A stretch of DNA of 64,000 bases from an uncultured Draconibacterium sp. (GCF_963677565.1 NZ_OY781982.1:1-64000); one strand, 5' to 3'; shown: positions 27,418 to 36,740, counted from the stretch's first letter. Translations and numbers: made by a program. Notes: generated by a model not told the origin, from the letters alone.

Positions 27418-28644
27418 TTAGATTGCCATCCTGTTTCCCATTTCTGCCAATTTATGAGAAAGCAATGTCATGTCATTACCGATCTTTTCATCCGTTATCC
27501 GGGCATATATTTGTGTGGTTTTAATATTTGTGTGACCCAACATTTTGCTAACTGTTTCAATTGGGACTCCTTTAGCTAGAGTAATCGTAGTAGCAAAAGT
27601 ATGTCTGGCGACGTGAAAAGTTAAATTCTTTTTAATACCGCATAAATCTGCAATCTCCTTTAAATATGCATTCATCTTCTGATTAGAAAGTGTTGGCAAC
27701 ACTTTCCTTTTTTCCAATTTCCCTTTATATTTATCCAGAATCATTTTAAGAACATCAAGCAAAAGAATACGTGATTCAATATTGGTTTTCTGTCGCTTCT
27801 TCATAATCCATAATTTCTGATCGAAAGAAGTCGTTATATGGCGTTCTCTTAATTTATAAACATCTACAAAAGCGAGTCCTGTAAAACAGGCAAAAACAAA
27901 AACATCCCTAACTTGCTCCAGACGTTTTATCGAGAATTTCTTTTCCATAATCCTTTCAAGCTCCTCTTTCAATAAGAACCCGCGGTCCACTTTTTCTAAT
28001 CGGATTTTATAATTTGCAAATGGATCTGTATATACCCAACCATTGTTTTTAGCCATTATCATAATATGCTTAAACATCTGCATCATCTTTGCAGCAGAAT
28101 TTACACCTAACGAACATTCTGCACGCAAAAAATTATCATAGCCAACAATGAAATTGTAATTAATATCGACGAGAGGAATATCTTCTAATTTATATTGAAG
28201 ATCAATATATGCTTTTAAGCGCGTGTAAGTTCTCCAATACTTTTGAACCGTATCCTTGCTTTTACTTATACCAATAAGTTTCTCTATTTGCTTATTGTGT
28301 TCCTCAAAAACCGCGAGGAGTCGTTGATTGTCTCCGGTAAGTCCTAAAAAGGCATTTTTAATTTTTTCGACTGTTACGACTGACTCCTTTTTCTCCAGTT
28401 CACGATAATGTGTGTTAATCGATGTCCTGATTCCATCTAGGGTATCATTAATTAGTCTAGCCTGGTGAGACTTCCCTGATAGCCGGTTAGCGGCTGTATC
28501 CCACAAATCAAGGGGAACTAGTAATTTCGTACTAAACTGCGTTCTTTGACCATTTAATGAAATGCGAACCATAATTCCAACATCCCCGTCTTTGGTAACG
28601 TAATTTTTACGGGCATAAAACAAAATCTTAAATGTACTCTTCAT
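27418..28644 (-). CDS. Tyrosine recombinase/integrase (Bacteroidota ICE type)
   Basis: 408 residues. N-terminal arm-type domain, a SAM-like core-binding domain (~105-205), and a C-terminal catalytic domain with FHVARHTFATTITLAKGVPIETVS (His-x-x-Arg) and MLGHTNIKTTQIYARI (His and nucleophile Tyr). The first catalytic Arg position is replaced: FTGLAFVDVYKL has Ala where many recombinases have Arg, which is common in this Bacteroidota subfamily (IntDOT also lacks it). It lies ~260 bp from tRNA-Asp and reads away from it, as an integrase near attR would. Confidence 0.93.
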   Translation of the reverse strand: MKSTFKILFYARKNYVTKDGDVGIMVRISLNGQRTQFSTKLLVPLDLWDTAANRLSGKSHQARLINDTLDGIRTSINTHYRELEKKESVVTVEKIKNAFLGLTGDNQRLLAVFEEHNKQIEKLIGISKSKDTVQKYWRTYTRLKAYIDLQYKLEDIPLVDINYNFIVGYDNFLRAECSLGVNSAAKMMQMFKHIMIMAKNNGWVYTDPFANYKIRLEKVDRGFLLKEELERIMEKKFSIKRLEQVRDVFVFACFTGLAFVDVYKLRERHITTSFDQKLWIMKKRQKTNIESRILLLDVLKMILDKYKGKLEKRKVLPTLSNQKMNAYLKEIADLCGIKKNLTFHVARHTFATTITLAKGVPIETVSKMLGHTNIKTTQIYARITDEKIGNDMTLLSHKLAEMGNRMAI

Positions 28645-28836
28645 AATGCTTAATTTTAAGATGAAAACTATACTAATTAAGCTAGTTGCGCGAAGTCAAA
28701 ATGCGACATATCAGAGACTTATAGCGGAAATGGTTACAGAAAACACTTCGCAAAAATGTGTAACCTTTTGGTAACCTTTCTTTGTCGTTTTTTGGAATTT
28801 ATTTGTCCTTTTGATGGCATTACATGAAATAAAAAA

Positions 28837-28863
28837 GGAGCGTAACCCTCTGTGTTACACTCC
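28837..28863. terminator. Bidirectional terminator-like hairpin next to tRNA-Asp
   Basis: GGAGCGTAAC (28837-28846) pairs with GTTACACTCC (28854-28863) with one mismatch and a 7-nt loop, with A6 before it and TTTT after. It can end tRNA transcripts (minus strand) and insulate them from the integrase promoter. Confidence 0.75.
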
Positions 28864-28901
28864 TTTTCATCATTTGTCTATCTTTTGTCTGATTGACTAA
28901 G

Positions 28902-28975
28902 CGGTGACGACGAGACTCGAACTCGCGACCTCCGGCGTGACAGGCCGGCATTCTAACCAACTGAACTACGCCACC
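28902..28975 (-). tRNA. tRNA-Asp (GTC), downstream copy
   Basis: 74 nt cloverleaf: acceptor GGTGGCG/CGTCACC, anticodon stem CCGGC/GCCGG with loop CTGTCAC giving anticodon GTC, T-loop TTCGAGT, discriminator G; CCA not encoded. Identical to the copy 40 bp upstream. It is the copy next to the integrase, the likely attachment target of the element. Confidence 0.97.
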
Positions 28976-29014
28976 AATAAATTGATGTTCTAAACTTTTT
29001 TATAAAAAAATAAG

Positions 29015-29088
29015 CGGTGACGACGAGACTCGAACTCGCGACCTCCGGCGTGACAGGCCGGCATTCTAACCAACTGAACTACGCCACC
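29015..29088 (-). tRNA. tRNA-Asp (GTC), upstream copy
   Basis: 74 nt, base-for-base identical to the other copy. The two are separated by a 39-bp AT-rich spacer and were probably transcribed together. Same acceptor, anticodon (GTC) and T-arm features. Confidence 0.97.
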
Positions 29089-29245
29089 GTTTTTTTAGAA
29101 CTTTTTACCTTTTTTCAGGGCTTGGTACCCTTTGCAAAGGTGATGCAAATATATACTTTCTTTTTTTACCTGCAATACAAAAAAATATTTTTTTGATTTT
29201 TTACACATACACCTGACAGTCAGGCAAATACACACAACCGAAGCT

Positions 29246-30160
29246 CTATACTTTTACTAAATGATTCATAATTAGTTCCTTTTCGCCACTCCATCGGTAA
29301 GCTAAAAGTGATTTTGTACCCGTAACACACGAATCAACACAGCAAACGTTAGGTTTTATAATGTGCGGACCGGCTCCACGACAGTAGTGTCCGAAAAAGA
29401 CAATCGGGGCATTTTCAGGATATGGAAATGTTACAGGTAATATTTCTTCAGGAATGGTATATAATGGCATGGAGAACTTACTCTCGAAAGATGCATTCTT
29501 AAAAGTAAATCCTTTTAGATCGTCCCACCATCTAATCCTAATCGATCGCGGAGATACTCCCTTATTGTTCATCACTCTTAGATCGGAAGGCATTTTAAGA
29601 TTGACGCCTTTGGTAAGCAACCATAAACATTTTGCAACGCTTGATCCCGATTTCTTTGTTAACTTCCTGAAAACTTTTTTCTTTATTTTCCCATTTTCGT
29701 ATAAGGTATCCGCGGTTTGAACTGCCTCATCCGACCAACATGCATGAACTACCCGAATTTCGCCAAAATCAAGATATAATGGTAAAGTACGCAACCATTT
29801 TAACTGTTCGCGCCATTCTAACGAACCGGATGAGTATTCATTTATGGTTTTGAAAAGTGACAAAAAGTACTTGCTCGGTTTTGAAATAATTGACTTGCCC
29901 TGTTTGTCTTTGATGTGATAAATAATCGCGTTTAACTCGTGGTTACCTAAAATGGCATACGCATGGCCATTTTCAACCATGTTTCTTATAATCCGAATTG
30001 TTTTTCTTATCTCTGGTCCTCGATTTATAAAATCGCCAACAAAAACAGCCTTACGTTTAGGATGCGAGTAACTTCCATTTGTTTTACTGTAGCCCATTTC
30101 AAGCAGAAGCTTTTTTAAAAGGGAAGCATAACCATGAACATCTCCAATAATGTCGTACAT
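29246..30160 (-). CDS. Calcineurin-like metallophosphoesterase (Ser/Thr phosphatase / Ap4A hydrolase-like)
   Basis: 304 residues, cytoplasmic. Complete metal-binding set: YDIIGDVHGYA (motif I), AVFVGDFINRGPE (motif II), AILGNHELNAI (motif III) and FFGHYCRG near residues 257-264 with VVHACW earlier. This layout is that of PPP-type phosphatases and symmetric Ap4A hydrolases (PrpE/ApaH kin). Stands alone on the minus strand upstream of the tRNAs. The actual substrate (phosphoprotein or dinucleoside polyphosphate) is not determinable. Confidence 0.88.
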   Translation of the reverse strand: MYDIIGDVHGYASLLKKLLLEMGYSKTNGSYSHPKRKAVFVGDFINRGPEIRKTIRIIRNMVENGHAYAILGNHELNAIIYHIKDKQGKSIISKPSKYFLSLFKTINEYSSGSLEWREQLKWLRTLPLYLDFGEIRVVHACWSDEAVQTADTLYENGKIKKKVFRKLTKKSGSSVAKCLWLLTKGVNLKMPSDLRVMNNKGVSPRSIRIRWWDDLKGFTFKNASFESKFSMPLYTIPEEILPVTFPYPENAPIVFFGHYCRGAGPHIIKPNVCCVDSCVTGTKSLLAYRWSGEKELIMNHLVKV

Positions 30161-30245
30161 AGTAGTGATTAAGTAGTGCTAAAATAAAAAAAAGTGCATG
30201 CAACACATAACAATCCGGTTGCTGATTTATTTATAGCATAAAAAA

Positions 30246-30271
30246 GCCATCCGTCAGCTGACGGATGGCTC
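30246..30271 (-). terminator. Terminator of the galactose operon (26-bp perfect palindrome + U-run)
   Basis: AGCCATCCGTCAG followed directly by its complement CTGACGGATGGCT; on the minus strand it is followed by a run of T. Located 58 bp past the sugar transporter stop. A smaller CGGGAT-A-ATCCCG palindrome lies alongside at 30275-30287. Confidence 0.88.
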
Positions 30272-30328
30272 CCCGGGATAATCCCGAATTGATATTTAAA
30301 TCCCGAACAAGTCGGATTTTAATTTTCT

Positions 30329-31630
30329 CTATAGTTTAACGCTTTCGGCACGTTTAGTTACTTTACTACCAATTGTTGCATAGAAGAACAGGTAAGCCAA
30401 TCCTATGAACGGTACCCAGTACGAAGGCTGGAATCCGATACCGTCGGCAACAGCATTTTGTACTAATGGAAGCAATCCTCCACCTACTACAAGTGTCATA
30501 AAAATACCTGAAGCAGCAGCAACATATTTACCCAAACCTTCAACGGCAAGGTTAAATATACCACCCCACATAATTGATGTACATAATCCCAGCAAAACGA
30601 GGAACATGGCATTGATAGGAACTTGTGCAAATACAAATGCCAATGAACTACCCTGAGCCTGGAATACAGGCATACTTACTACTGTAGATGGCGACAAGAT
30701 AATTGCTAAAAGAACTAATATCATACCTACAAATGAAGCAACTGTTAACATCGTTTTACTTGAAACCTTGCTTCCAATTGATGCTCCTACCAAACGGCCA
30801 ACAAGCATAAGTAACCAGTATGTTCCGGCTACTGAACCAGCTGTACCGGCATCAATTCCGATAGAAGCACTTGGATCTGTCAACCAGAAAATAAGTGTTC
30901 CAGGTACTCCAACTTCAACACCTACATAAACAAAAATACCGATAGCTCCAAAAATGAAATGACGGAATTGCATAGCACCCGACATTAAGCTTTTCATTGG
31001 TTCCGAAGCTGCACTAACATGTGGCTCAGGAATATTAACTGCTAAAAGAACAAAGAAAGCCAAAGCAAAAATACCCAATGCGATGTACATCACAGGGAAA
31101 ATGTCAGTAATTCGTGCACTAGCTACCTGAGAACCGATTAGAATACCTACAAAGGCAGGAGTAAAAGTAGCCATTACCGAGTTGAATGAACCTCCAACCT
31201 GAATTAACTGGTTTCCTTTGTTTCCTTCGCCACCAAGTGTATTCAACATTGGATTTACAACAGTGTTTAATAAAGTCATTGAAAAACCTGCAACAAATGC
31301 ACCAATCAGGTAAACAGTAAATGCTGATGATTCACTTGCATGTCCTGACAAATATTGGATTCCAACACCTATAAATCCAACTGCAATAGCAATTAATGCA
31401 GTCTTTTTGTAACCAACTCTTTGAAGAAGTAGTCCTCCCGGAATTCCCATAACGGCATAGGCAATAAAGTTTGCGGCATTACCCAGCATTCCCTGGAAAT
31501 TACTTGCACCGAACTGCGACTTAAGCACAACACCCATTGGAGCTGCCAGGTTGGTAACGAATGCAATCATACCAAACAGCAGAATCATCATGATAATAGG
31601 TACTGTGTAATTTTGTTTTTTAGCTTCCAT
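30329..31630 (-). CDS. MFS sugar permease (FucP/GluP-type), probable galactose transporter
   Basis: 433 residues with about 12 hydrophobic helices. The second helix pair contains NFIAYAVMGIPGGLLLQRVGYKKTAL, the FucP/GluP-family pattern for sugar:proton symport. It follows galT by 30 bp in the galK-galT-transporter order, so galactose (or glucose/galactose) is the likely substrate. Inner membrane. Confidence 0.88.
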   Translation of the reverse strand: MEAKKQNYTVPIIMMILLFGMIAFVTNLAAPMGVVLKSQFGASNFQGMLGNAANFIAYAVMGIPGGLLLQRVGYKKTALIAIAVGFIGVGIQYLSGHASESSAFTVYLIGAFVAGFSMTLLNTVVNPMLNTLGGEGNKGNQLIQVGGSFNSVMATFTPAFVGILIGSQVASARITDIFPVMYIALGIFALAFFVLLAVNIPEPHVSAASEPMKSLMSGAMQFRHFIFGAIGIFVYVGVEVGVPGTLIFWLTDPSASIGIDAGTAGSVAGTYWLLMLVGRLVGASIGSKVSSKTMLTVASFVGMILVLLAIILSPSTVVSMPVFQAQGSSLAFVFAQVPINAMFLVLLGLCTSIMWGGIFNLAVEGLGKYVAAASGIFMTLVVGGGLLPLVQNAVADGIGFQPSYWVPFIGLAYLFFYATIGSKVTKRAESVKL

Positions 31631-31660
31631 AATAATTTTATTGATTTAAGTAATTAATAA

Positions 31661-32704
31661 TTAATTCTTTTTGAAATGAGTCTTTGGTAAATCCCGTAAT
31701 CTTTTAGCAGCACCTTCTGCCGTAATATCACGCTGTGGAGTTCCAAGCATTTCGTAACCAACCATAAATTTTTTAACCGTTGCTGAACGTAATAATGGCG
31801 GGTAAAAATGCATATGTAAATGCCATTCCGGATGGTCTTCTCCATCGGTTGGCGCCTGGTGCAAACCTGCAGAATAAGCAAACGATGTTTCAAACAGATT
31901 ATCGTACATAACGGTTAGTTTTTTGTAGATATCTGCCAAGTCGGTTCGCTCATCGTCAGTTAATTCCATAATATTCTGTACAGGCCGCTTGCTAACTATC
32001 ATCGCCTCGAACGGCCAAACTGCCCAAAAGGGAATGAGAGCCACAAACGAATCATTTTCGTCGAGCAAACGTTCTTTCTTTTCCAATTCGGCATTTACAT
32101 AGTCGAGCAACATGGTGCGGCCATGTTTGTCGAAATATGCTTTCTGTGTTTTGCACTCTTTTGCCGGTTCGGTAGGAATTCCTTTTGATGACCAAATCTG
32201 TCCGTGAGGGTGCGGATTTGAACATCCCATAATTGCGCCTTTGTTCTCAAATATCTGAACGTAATTGATAGTTGGATTTTCACCCAGTTCGGTATATTGC
32301 TCGCACCACAAATCAACTACTTTACGAATATCGGCAACTTCCATTTCCGGAATCGTAAGACTGTGATCTTCGCTAAAGCAAATTACCTTACAAATACCAC
32401 TTTCGCTCTGTGCCTGAAACAGCTCGCCGTCATTAATACCTCCATCTGGAGTATCGGTTAGCAATGCACTAAAATCGTTGGTAAAAACAAAGGTTCCCTT
32501 GTAATCAGGGTTAACTTTTCCTCCGGCTCTTTCGTTACCTGCGCAGAGGTAACAATTCGGATCATATTTTGGTCGTTCTTCAACAACCGGTTTTTCAACC
32601 TGTCCCTGCCATGGTCTTTTCGCCCGGTGAGGCGACACAAGAATCCAATCGCCATTTAACGGGTTATATCTTTTATGAGGATGGTCTTCTATATTAAAGC
32701 TCAT
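31661..32704 (-). CDS. galT: Galactose-1-phosphate uridylyltransferase
   Basis: 347 residues, normal GalT length. YNPLNGDWILVSPHRAKRPW N-terminus, zinc-type CYLCAGN motif, and the catalytic histidine triad CSNPHPHGQIWSS; second conserved block PEWHLHMHFYPP. Transfers UMP between UDP-glucose and galactose-1-phosphate. It follows galK after a 171-bp gap containing a strong hairpin. Confidence 0.97.
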   Translation of the reverse strand: MSFNIEDHPHKRYNPLNGDWILVSPHRAKRPWQGQVEKPVVEERPKYDPNCYLCAGNERAGGKVNPDYKGTFVFTNDFSALLTDTPDGGINDGELFQAQSESGICKVICFSEDHSLTIPEMEVADIRKVVDLWCEQYTELGENPTINYVQIFENKGAIMGCSNPHPHGQIWSSKGIPTEPAKECKTQKAYFDKHGRTMLLDYVNAELEKKERLLDENDSFVALIPFWAVWPFEAMIVSKRPVQNIMELTDDERTDLADIYKKLTVMYDNLFETSFAYSAGLHQAPTDGEDHPEWHLHMHFYPPLLRSATVKKFMVGYEMLGTPQRDITAEGAAKRLRDLPKTHFKKN

Positions 32705-32744
32705 CTGAATAATTATGTCAGTTATAATTTAGGTCGAAAAACTA

Positions 32745-32774
32745 ACTTATCCCGACTCTGGAATCGGGATAAGT
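32745..32774 (-). terminator. Intercistronic hairpin between galK and galT
   Basis: Perfect 11-bp arms (ACTTATCCCGA at 32745-32755, TCGGGATAAGT at 32764-32774) with an 8-nt loop, followed on the minus strand by TAGTTTTT. It could act as a leaky terminator or RNA-stabilising element giving more galK than galT. Confidence 0.65.
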
Positions 32775-32875
32775 CAAATATTCGGCCTCAAAGTTAAAAT
32801 ATCAATTGAAATAGTGAACAATTAAGAAGTTTTTTTTCGCACTATCTTTTGTCACTACTGGTATTACTGCGTAGT

Positions 32876-34165
32876 CTATAAGTCAAGTTTTACCGAACCT
32901 TTAGAGCGGATAAACAATTTATGACAAGTACCTTCTCCATAAACATGTTCTAAAACTTCAACATATTTATCCAATTTATCTTGCGGAACAAAAGCCTGGA
33001 TTGTACCTCCGAAACCGCCACCGTGAACACGCCATGCGCCGCTTCCTTTCAACACCATTTCGCTTAATGCAAGACCAAGTGAAACTACCTGTTCGTCTTT
33101 GTGTACAATATCATAAATGTTCTGGTTGTACATATATGAACTGTATCCCGATTCAACAACCATATCAAGGAAAGCTTTAAAGTCGTTGTTTTCCAGCGCC
33201 TCAACCTGTTTTACAACACGTGCATTGTCGCCCTGGAAGTGATAGGCACGAAGCAATGCTCGATCGCCGGTTTTCTTTCTTATCTCAGGAATTTTTTCAA
33301 CAATCTGTTCCAAAGTAACTTCGCGAAGTACCTCTGCACCCAATTCGGCTGCAACCGATTTCATTTCGGTAGGAAGCGATGCATACTCTGCCTGAGAAGC
33401 AGGATCGTCATGACCACCACCAACATCAGTTATTACCAAAGAAAATCCTGTTGAAACGAAATCAAAATCCACTTCTTTTACAATCGGATTGGCCGGATCT
33501 TTAAAGTCAATTGTAATTAAACCACCAACCGAACAAGCTGTTTGATCCATCAATCCACATGGTTTTCCGAAATAGTTGTTTTCGCTCCACTGACCGATGA
33601 TTGCATTTTCAACGGCGTCCATTTTCCCATCGTTGAAAAGCTCGCTAAAAATTGCACCAATCAATACTTCGAACGATGCAGAAGAACTTAAGCCCGAACC
33701 TTTTGGCACACGACCTTCGATACATGCATCGAAACCACCGATTTCGTATCCGTTCTCTTTCATTTTCGCAGCAATACCTTTCACCAGCGAAGTTGAGGTA
33801 TAAAACTCGGCCTCATCAGGTTGAAAATTACTGAGTTCAACCTGAAATTCAGGATAACCGGCAGATTTAATACGAACTGTATTTGTTCCGTTTTTGGCTG
33901 CAACTGCAATATTATCGAGGTTTACTGCACCTGCTAACACGCGGCCATAGTTGTGGTCGGTGTGGTTTCCGCCAATTTCTGTACGTCCGGGAGAACTGAA
34001 CAACGAAACATCATCGGCTCCAAATGTTTTTTCAAATTCTCCCATCAGCTCAGCATAACGATCTGCCTGAACTTTTAATTCGGCAACATCACTGCCATAT
34101 AACTCTTTGAATAACGGATTATCTCCTCCGTTAATTTTTTCATTTAATGTGCTAATCTTAGTCAT
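32876..34165 (-). CDS. galK: Galactokinase
   Basis: 429 residues. GHMP kinase signatures: substrate motif FSSPGRTEIGGNHTDHNYG, ATP motif RVPKGSGLSSSASFEVL, and the C-terminal VHGGGFGGTIQAFVP. ATP-dependent C1 phosphorylation of galactose. First gene of the minus-strand galK-galT-transporter set; a -7 box and an operator-like repeat lie ~60 bp upstream. Confidence 0.97.
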   Translation of the reverse strand: MTKISTLNEKINGGDNPLFKELYGSDVAELKVQADRYAELMGEFEKTFGADDVSLFSSPGRTEIGGNHTDHNYGRVLAGAVNLDNIAVAAKNGTNTVRIKSAGYPEFQVELSNFQPDEAEFYTSTSLVKGIAAKMKENGYEIGGFDACIEGRVPKGSGLSSSASFEVLIGAIFSELFNDGKMDAVENAIIGQWSENNYFGKPCGLMDQTACSVGGLITIDFKDPANPIVKEVDFDFVSTGFSLVITDVGGGHDDPASQAEYASLPTEMKSVAAELGAEVLREVTLEQIVEKIPEIRKKTGDRALLRAYHFQGDNARVVKQVEALENNDFKAFLDMVVESGYSSYMYNQNIYDIVHKDEQVVSLGLALSEMVLKGSGAWRVHGGGFGGTIQAFVPQDKLDKYVEVLEHVYGEGTCHKLFIRSKGSVKLDL

Positions 34166-34205
34166 AATCTGTTATTGATTTATATACTTTAATTTCTATT
34201 TTCAA

Positions 34206-34234
34206 ACTGGTAGGTACTGGTGGGTACAAATATA
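34206..34234 (-). promoter_or_regulatory. galK promoter with operator-like repeat
   Basis: The -7 box TATATTTG reads on the minus strand at 34234-34227. Immediately downstream, plus-strand 34206-34227 holds ACTGGTAGGTAC followed by TGGTGGGTAC, a doubled TGGTxGGTAC motif. A matching 18-bp site (16 of 18 bases) lies upstream of the regulator gene. Position right after the -7 box fits repression of galK. Confidence 0.7.
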
Positions 34235-34290
34235 GTTTTTAAAGCCAGCTACAGACTCTTTAAAAAGATGTTGCACAACAGATTTAACAT

Positions 34291-35298
34291 TTATAAACTA
34301 TTCCTAACAATCATCTGCGCTTTGTTCCGAATCTGCGATTTGTCGCGTGTTACAACCATATCTGCAAGTGTTTTTCCCATTTCGGTAAAATCAGTTGAAA
34401 TGGTTGTAATACCACCCGAAACCACTTCTTTTAACATGGTGTCGTTAAATGAAACTATACCAAATTTTTTGCCCAGCTTAAACTTGCAGTATTTGGCAAT
34501 TTTTACCATTTCAACCAGGTCGCGGTCAGAAATCAGGAAATAAGCTTCCCATAACGATGGTTTTACTCCATTTAACGATTTTACAATCTCGTACCTAAAA
34601 TCATTTTCTTCGCAAAAACGCTTAAATCCTTTCGAGCGTTCTGCCGGCTCTTTTCCTCCCGGATTTACAAAAACCAGTTTGCGGTATTTCTGAATCATCT
34701 CCTTTCCTTCAACCAAAGCATCGTAAAAATCCTGTTCAAAATCCTGGTAAACAACCGGATATTGCTCTAAATCTGGTTTTAACCTATCGATTATATATAC
34801 TTTATCCTGCGGTAATTTTGATAATAAATGACTGGTATTGTCAAAAGTTGCAGGCATAATCAGATACGATGTATAGTTACCAATACTTTCAGTTATCAGA
34901 TTTTTAAAAACCTTATAATTGAAATGATGAAAATAAACCTCAACAGTTGCCTTTCCCTTGAGTGAATTTATCAACGAGTTATACAAGTCCTCTTTAAAAG
35001 CATTTAGTTCATCAAACAACACAAAAACACGCTCTTCCAATTGAATTTCAGTGCTGGCAATGTAATAGCCTTTGCCGGGTTGGCTTTTCAAAATTCCTTT
35101 TGATTTTAATTCGTTAAAAGCGAACATAACCGTATCCCTGCTTAGATTAAATTCGGCACATACCTGGTTAATGGATGGAACTTTATCGCCTTTCTTTAAC
35201 GATTTGCGTTCTATTGCAGAATATACAGATTCGATGATCTGACGATATTTAGGAACAGCTGATTTAGGATTGAGTGATATTACTTTTTTTCTGGCCAT
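34291..35298 (-). CDS. GntR-family repressor with LacI-type sugar-sensing domain (galactose regulator)
   Basis: 335 residues from the ATG at 35298; a TTG 18 bp upstream is less likely. N-terminal winged helix: KYRQIIESVYSAIERKSLKKGDKVPSI..VCAEFNLSRDTVMFAFNELKSKGI. The remainder resembles a periplasmic-binding-protein/LacI sensor (AraR-like architecture), ending with SGGITTISTDFTEMGKTLADMV. Located between galK and galM; it likely senses galactose and binds the two related sites at 34206 and 35355. Confidence 0.88.
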   Translation of the reverse strand: MARKKVISLNPKSAVPKYRQIIESVYSAIERKSLKKGDKVPSINQVCAEFNLSRDTVMFAFNELKSKGILKSQPGKGYYIASTEIQLEERVFVLFDELNAFKEDLYNSLINSLKGKATVEVYFHHFNYKVFKNLITESIGNYTSYLIMPATFDNTSHLLSKLPQDKVYIIDRLKPDLEQYPVVYQDFEQDFYDALVEGKEMIQKYRKLVFVNPGGKEPAERSKGFKRFCEENDFRYEIVKSLNGVKPSLWEAYFLISDRDLVEMVKIAKYCKFKLGKKFGIVSFNDTMLKEVVSGGITTISTDFTEMGKTLADMVVTRDKSQIRNKAQMIVRNSL

Positions 35299-35354
35299 TT
35301 GGTTTAGTTTCCTCAAATGTAATAAATTTTATCATAAAAGAATGTTTTAAAACA

Positions 35355-35372
35355 CTACCAGTACCAACCAGT
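35355..35372 (-). promoter_or_regulatory. Second galactose-operator-like site (gntR/galM intergenic)
   Basis: On the minus strand ACTGGTTGGTACTGGTAG, 16/18 identical to the site at 34206-34223. It lies ~57 bp upstream of the regulator ATG and ~200 bp upstream of galM, fitting autoregulation and possibly galM control. Confidence 0.65.
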
Positions 35373-35538
35373 TAAATTTTTGTTTTTTGCATTTTTGCGA
35401 TCCTGATTCAGGAATCGGAGGAATTTAGCAGAAACAGATTAACAATGATTATTAGCAAGTAGCTGAGTATAAATGTTACAAAACTATAAAACTGCTATTT
35501 TTTTAACCGTTAAAAATACAAATACTCGCTCCTTATAA

Positions 35539-35546
35539 TAACTTTG
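35539..35546 (+). promoter_or_regulatory. galM promoter -7 box
   Basis: TAACTTTG fits the Bacteroidota TAnnTTTG -7 consensus and lies 29 bp before the GTG start of galM. The -33 element is not distinct. Confidence 0.5.
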
Positions 35547-35574
35547 AATACCAAATAGTAAATATTAGATACAA

Positions 35575-36612
35575 GTGAAAATAACTGCAAAACCATTTGG
35601 AAAACTAAAGGATGGCCGCGAAGCGCATCTTTTTACCCTCACAAACGATGAAATTAGTGTTGCAATAACGAATTACGGTGCCATTATTACGGCAATTGAC
35701 ATGCCCAACAAAAATGGAACGATTGAAAATATTGTATGCGGATTTGAAAAACTGGAAACTTACTTTAGCGATGATTACCTCGGAAGTTATCCATATTTTG
35801 GAGCCCTGATTGGCAGATTTGGCAACCGCATTGCAAACGGTCATCTCGAAATTGAAGGCAAAACCTACGAAATGGCTGTTAATAACGGCCCGAACCATCT
35901 GCATGGAGGATTGGAAGGATTTGATAAAAAATTATTCGACGCCGAAATTATTGAGTCGCCGGAAGAAGTAGGTATCAAATTAACTTACCTCAGTGCCGAC
36001 GGAGAAGAGAATTATCCGGGCAACCTAAAAGTAACATGTATATATACTCTAAACGCTTATAACGATCTGGCCATACAGTATTATGCCGAAACAGACAAGA
36101 CAACGGTAGTAAACCTTACCAACCACAGTTATTTTAACTTAACCGGCCAGAAAGAAAATATTCTAAACCACGAGTTAGAGCTTAACGCTACCAAAATGAC
36201 CGAAATGGTAGAACAAATTCCTACAGGAAAAATAATTCCGGTTGTAGGCACTGCTTTCGACTTTACATCAGCAAAGAAAATAAACTCTGAAGGGCTTGAA
36301 ATGGGCTACGACGATAACTTTGTTTTTGGGAATGAAGATGGAGATTTGATTTTGGCAGGTACATTAAGTGAGGCAAAAAGCGGACGAAAAGTGGAGGTGT
36401 ATACCACTCAACCGGGAATGCAGGTTTATACCGGATATTGGATTCCGGAGCTTATTATTGACGGCAAGAAAAAATTTGGCAGCTTTTCAGGAATTGCGCT
36501 TGAGACACAGCATTATCCAGATTCTGTGCATCATGCTAACTTTCCAACTACGCTTTTAAAACCTGGCGAGGTATATGATGAAAAAACGATCTACAAATTT
36601 ATAACAGAATAA
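35575..36612 (+). CDS. galM: Aldose 1-epimerase (mutarotase)
   Basis: 345 residues from a GTG start. Family motifs: NRIANGHLEIEGKTY, NGPNHLHGGLEGFDKKLF (catalytic His), VNLTNHSYFNL (second His), YDDNFVF, and the late catalytic Glu in SGIALETQHYPDS. Converts beta- to alpha-galactose for GalK. Divergent from the galactose regulator. Cytosolic (no signal peptide). Confidence 0.96.
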   Translation: MKITAKPFGKLKDGREAHLFTLTNDEISVAITNYGAIITAIDMPNKNGTIENIVCGFEKLETYFSDDYLGSYPYFGALIGRFGNRIANGHLEIEGKTYEMAVNNGPNHLHGGLEGFDKKLFDAEIIESPEEVGIKLTYLSADGEENYPGNLKVTCIYTLNAYNDLAIQYYAETDKTTVVNLTNHSYFNLTGQKENILNHELELNATKMTEMVEQIPTGKIIPVVGTAFDFTSAKKINSEGLEMGYDDNFVFGNEDGDLILAGTLSEAKSGRKVEVYTTQPGMQVYTGYWIPELIIDGKKKFGSFSGIALETQHYPDSVHHANFPTTLLKPGEVYDEKTIYKFITE

Positions 36613-36615
36613 AGG

Positions 36616-36639
36616 AAATGCCCGAAAGGGCATTTTTTT
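36616..36639 (+). terminator. galM terminator
   Basis: AAATGCCC-GAAA-GGGCATTT with a GAAA tetraloop and a following T-run, 3 bp past the galM stop codon. Confidence 0.92.
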
Positions 36640-36740
36640 ATGGCCTAAATTAACAAATCTACTTACAGGATTTTTTTTACTTTTGAATTCTAACTAAATG
36701 AAAAAATCCTGTTCGAGTTAATAAATGTAATTCTACACCT

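Larger units (their letters stand above)
17796..28868. mobile_element. Decayed CTnDOT-like integrative (mobilizable) element next to tRNA-Asp
   Basis: The segment carries traA/traB/traD-position genes, a folded oriT-like region, mobA-mobB-mobC, a KAP NTPase, an ORF6N protein and a tyrosine integrase directly beside tandem tRNA-Asp genes, an ICE-type arrangement. The remaining transfer genes (traE to traQ in CTnDOT-type elements) are absent: the tra operon stops after the third gene and meets the DUF2326 stub and IS21. No direct repeat of the tRNA 3' end was found near the left side, so attL and the exact left border are unknown; limits are approximate. Confidence 0.65.
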
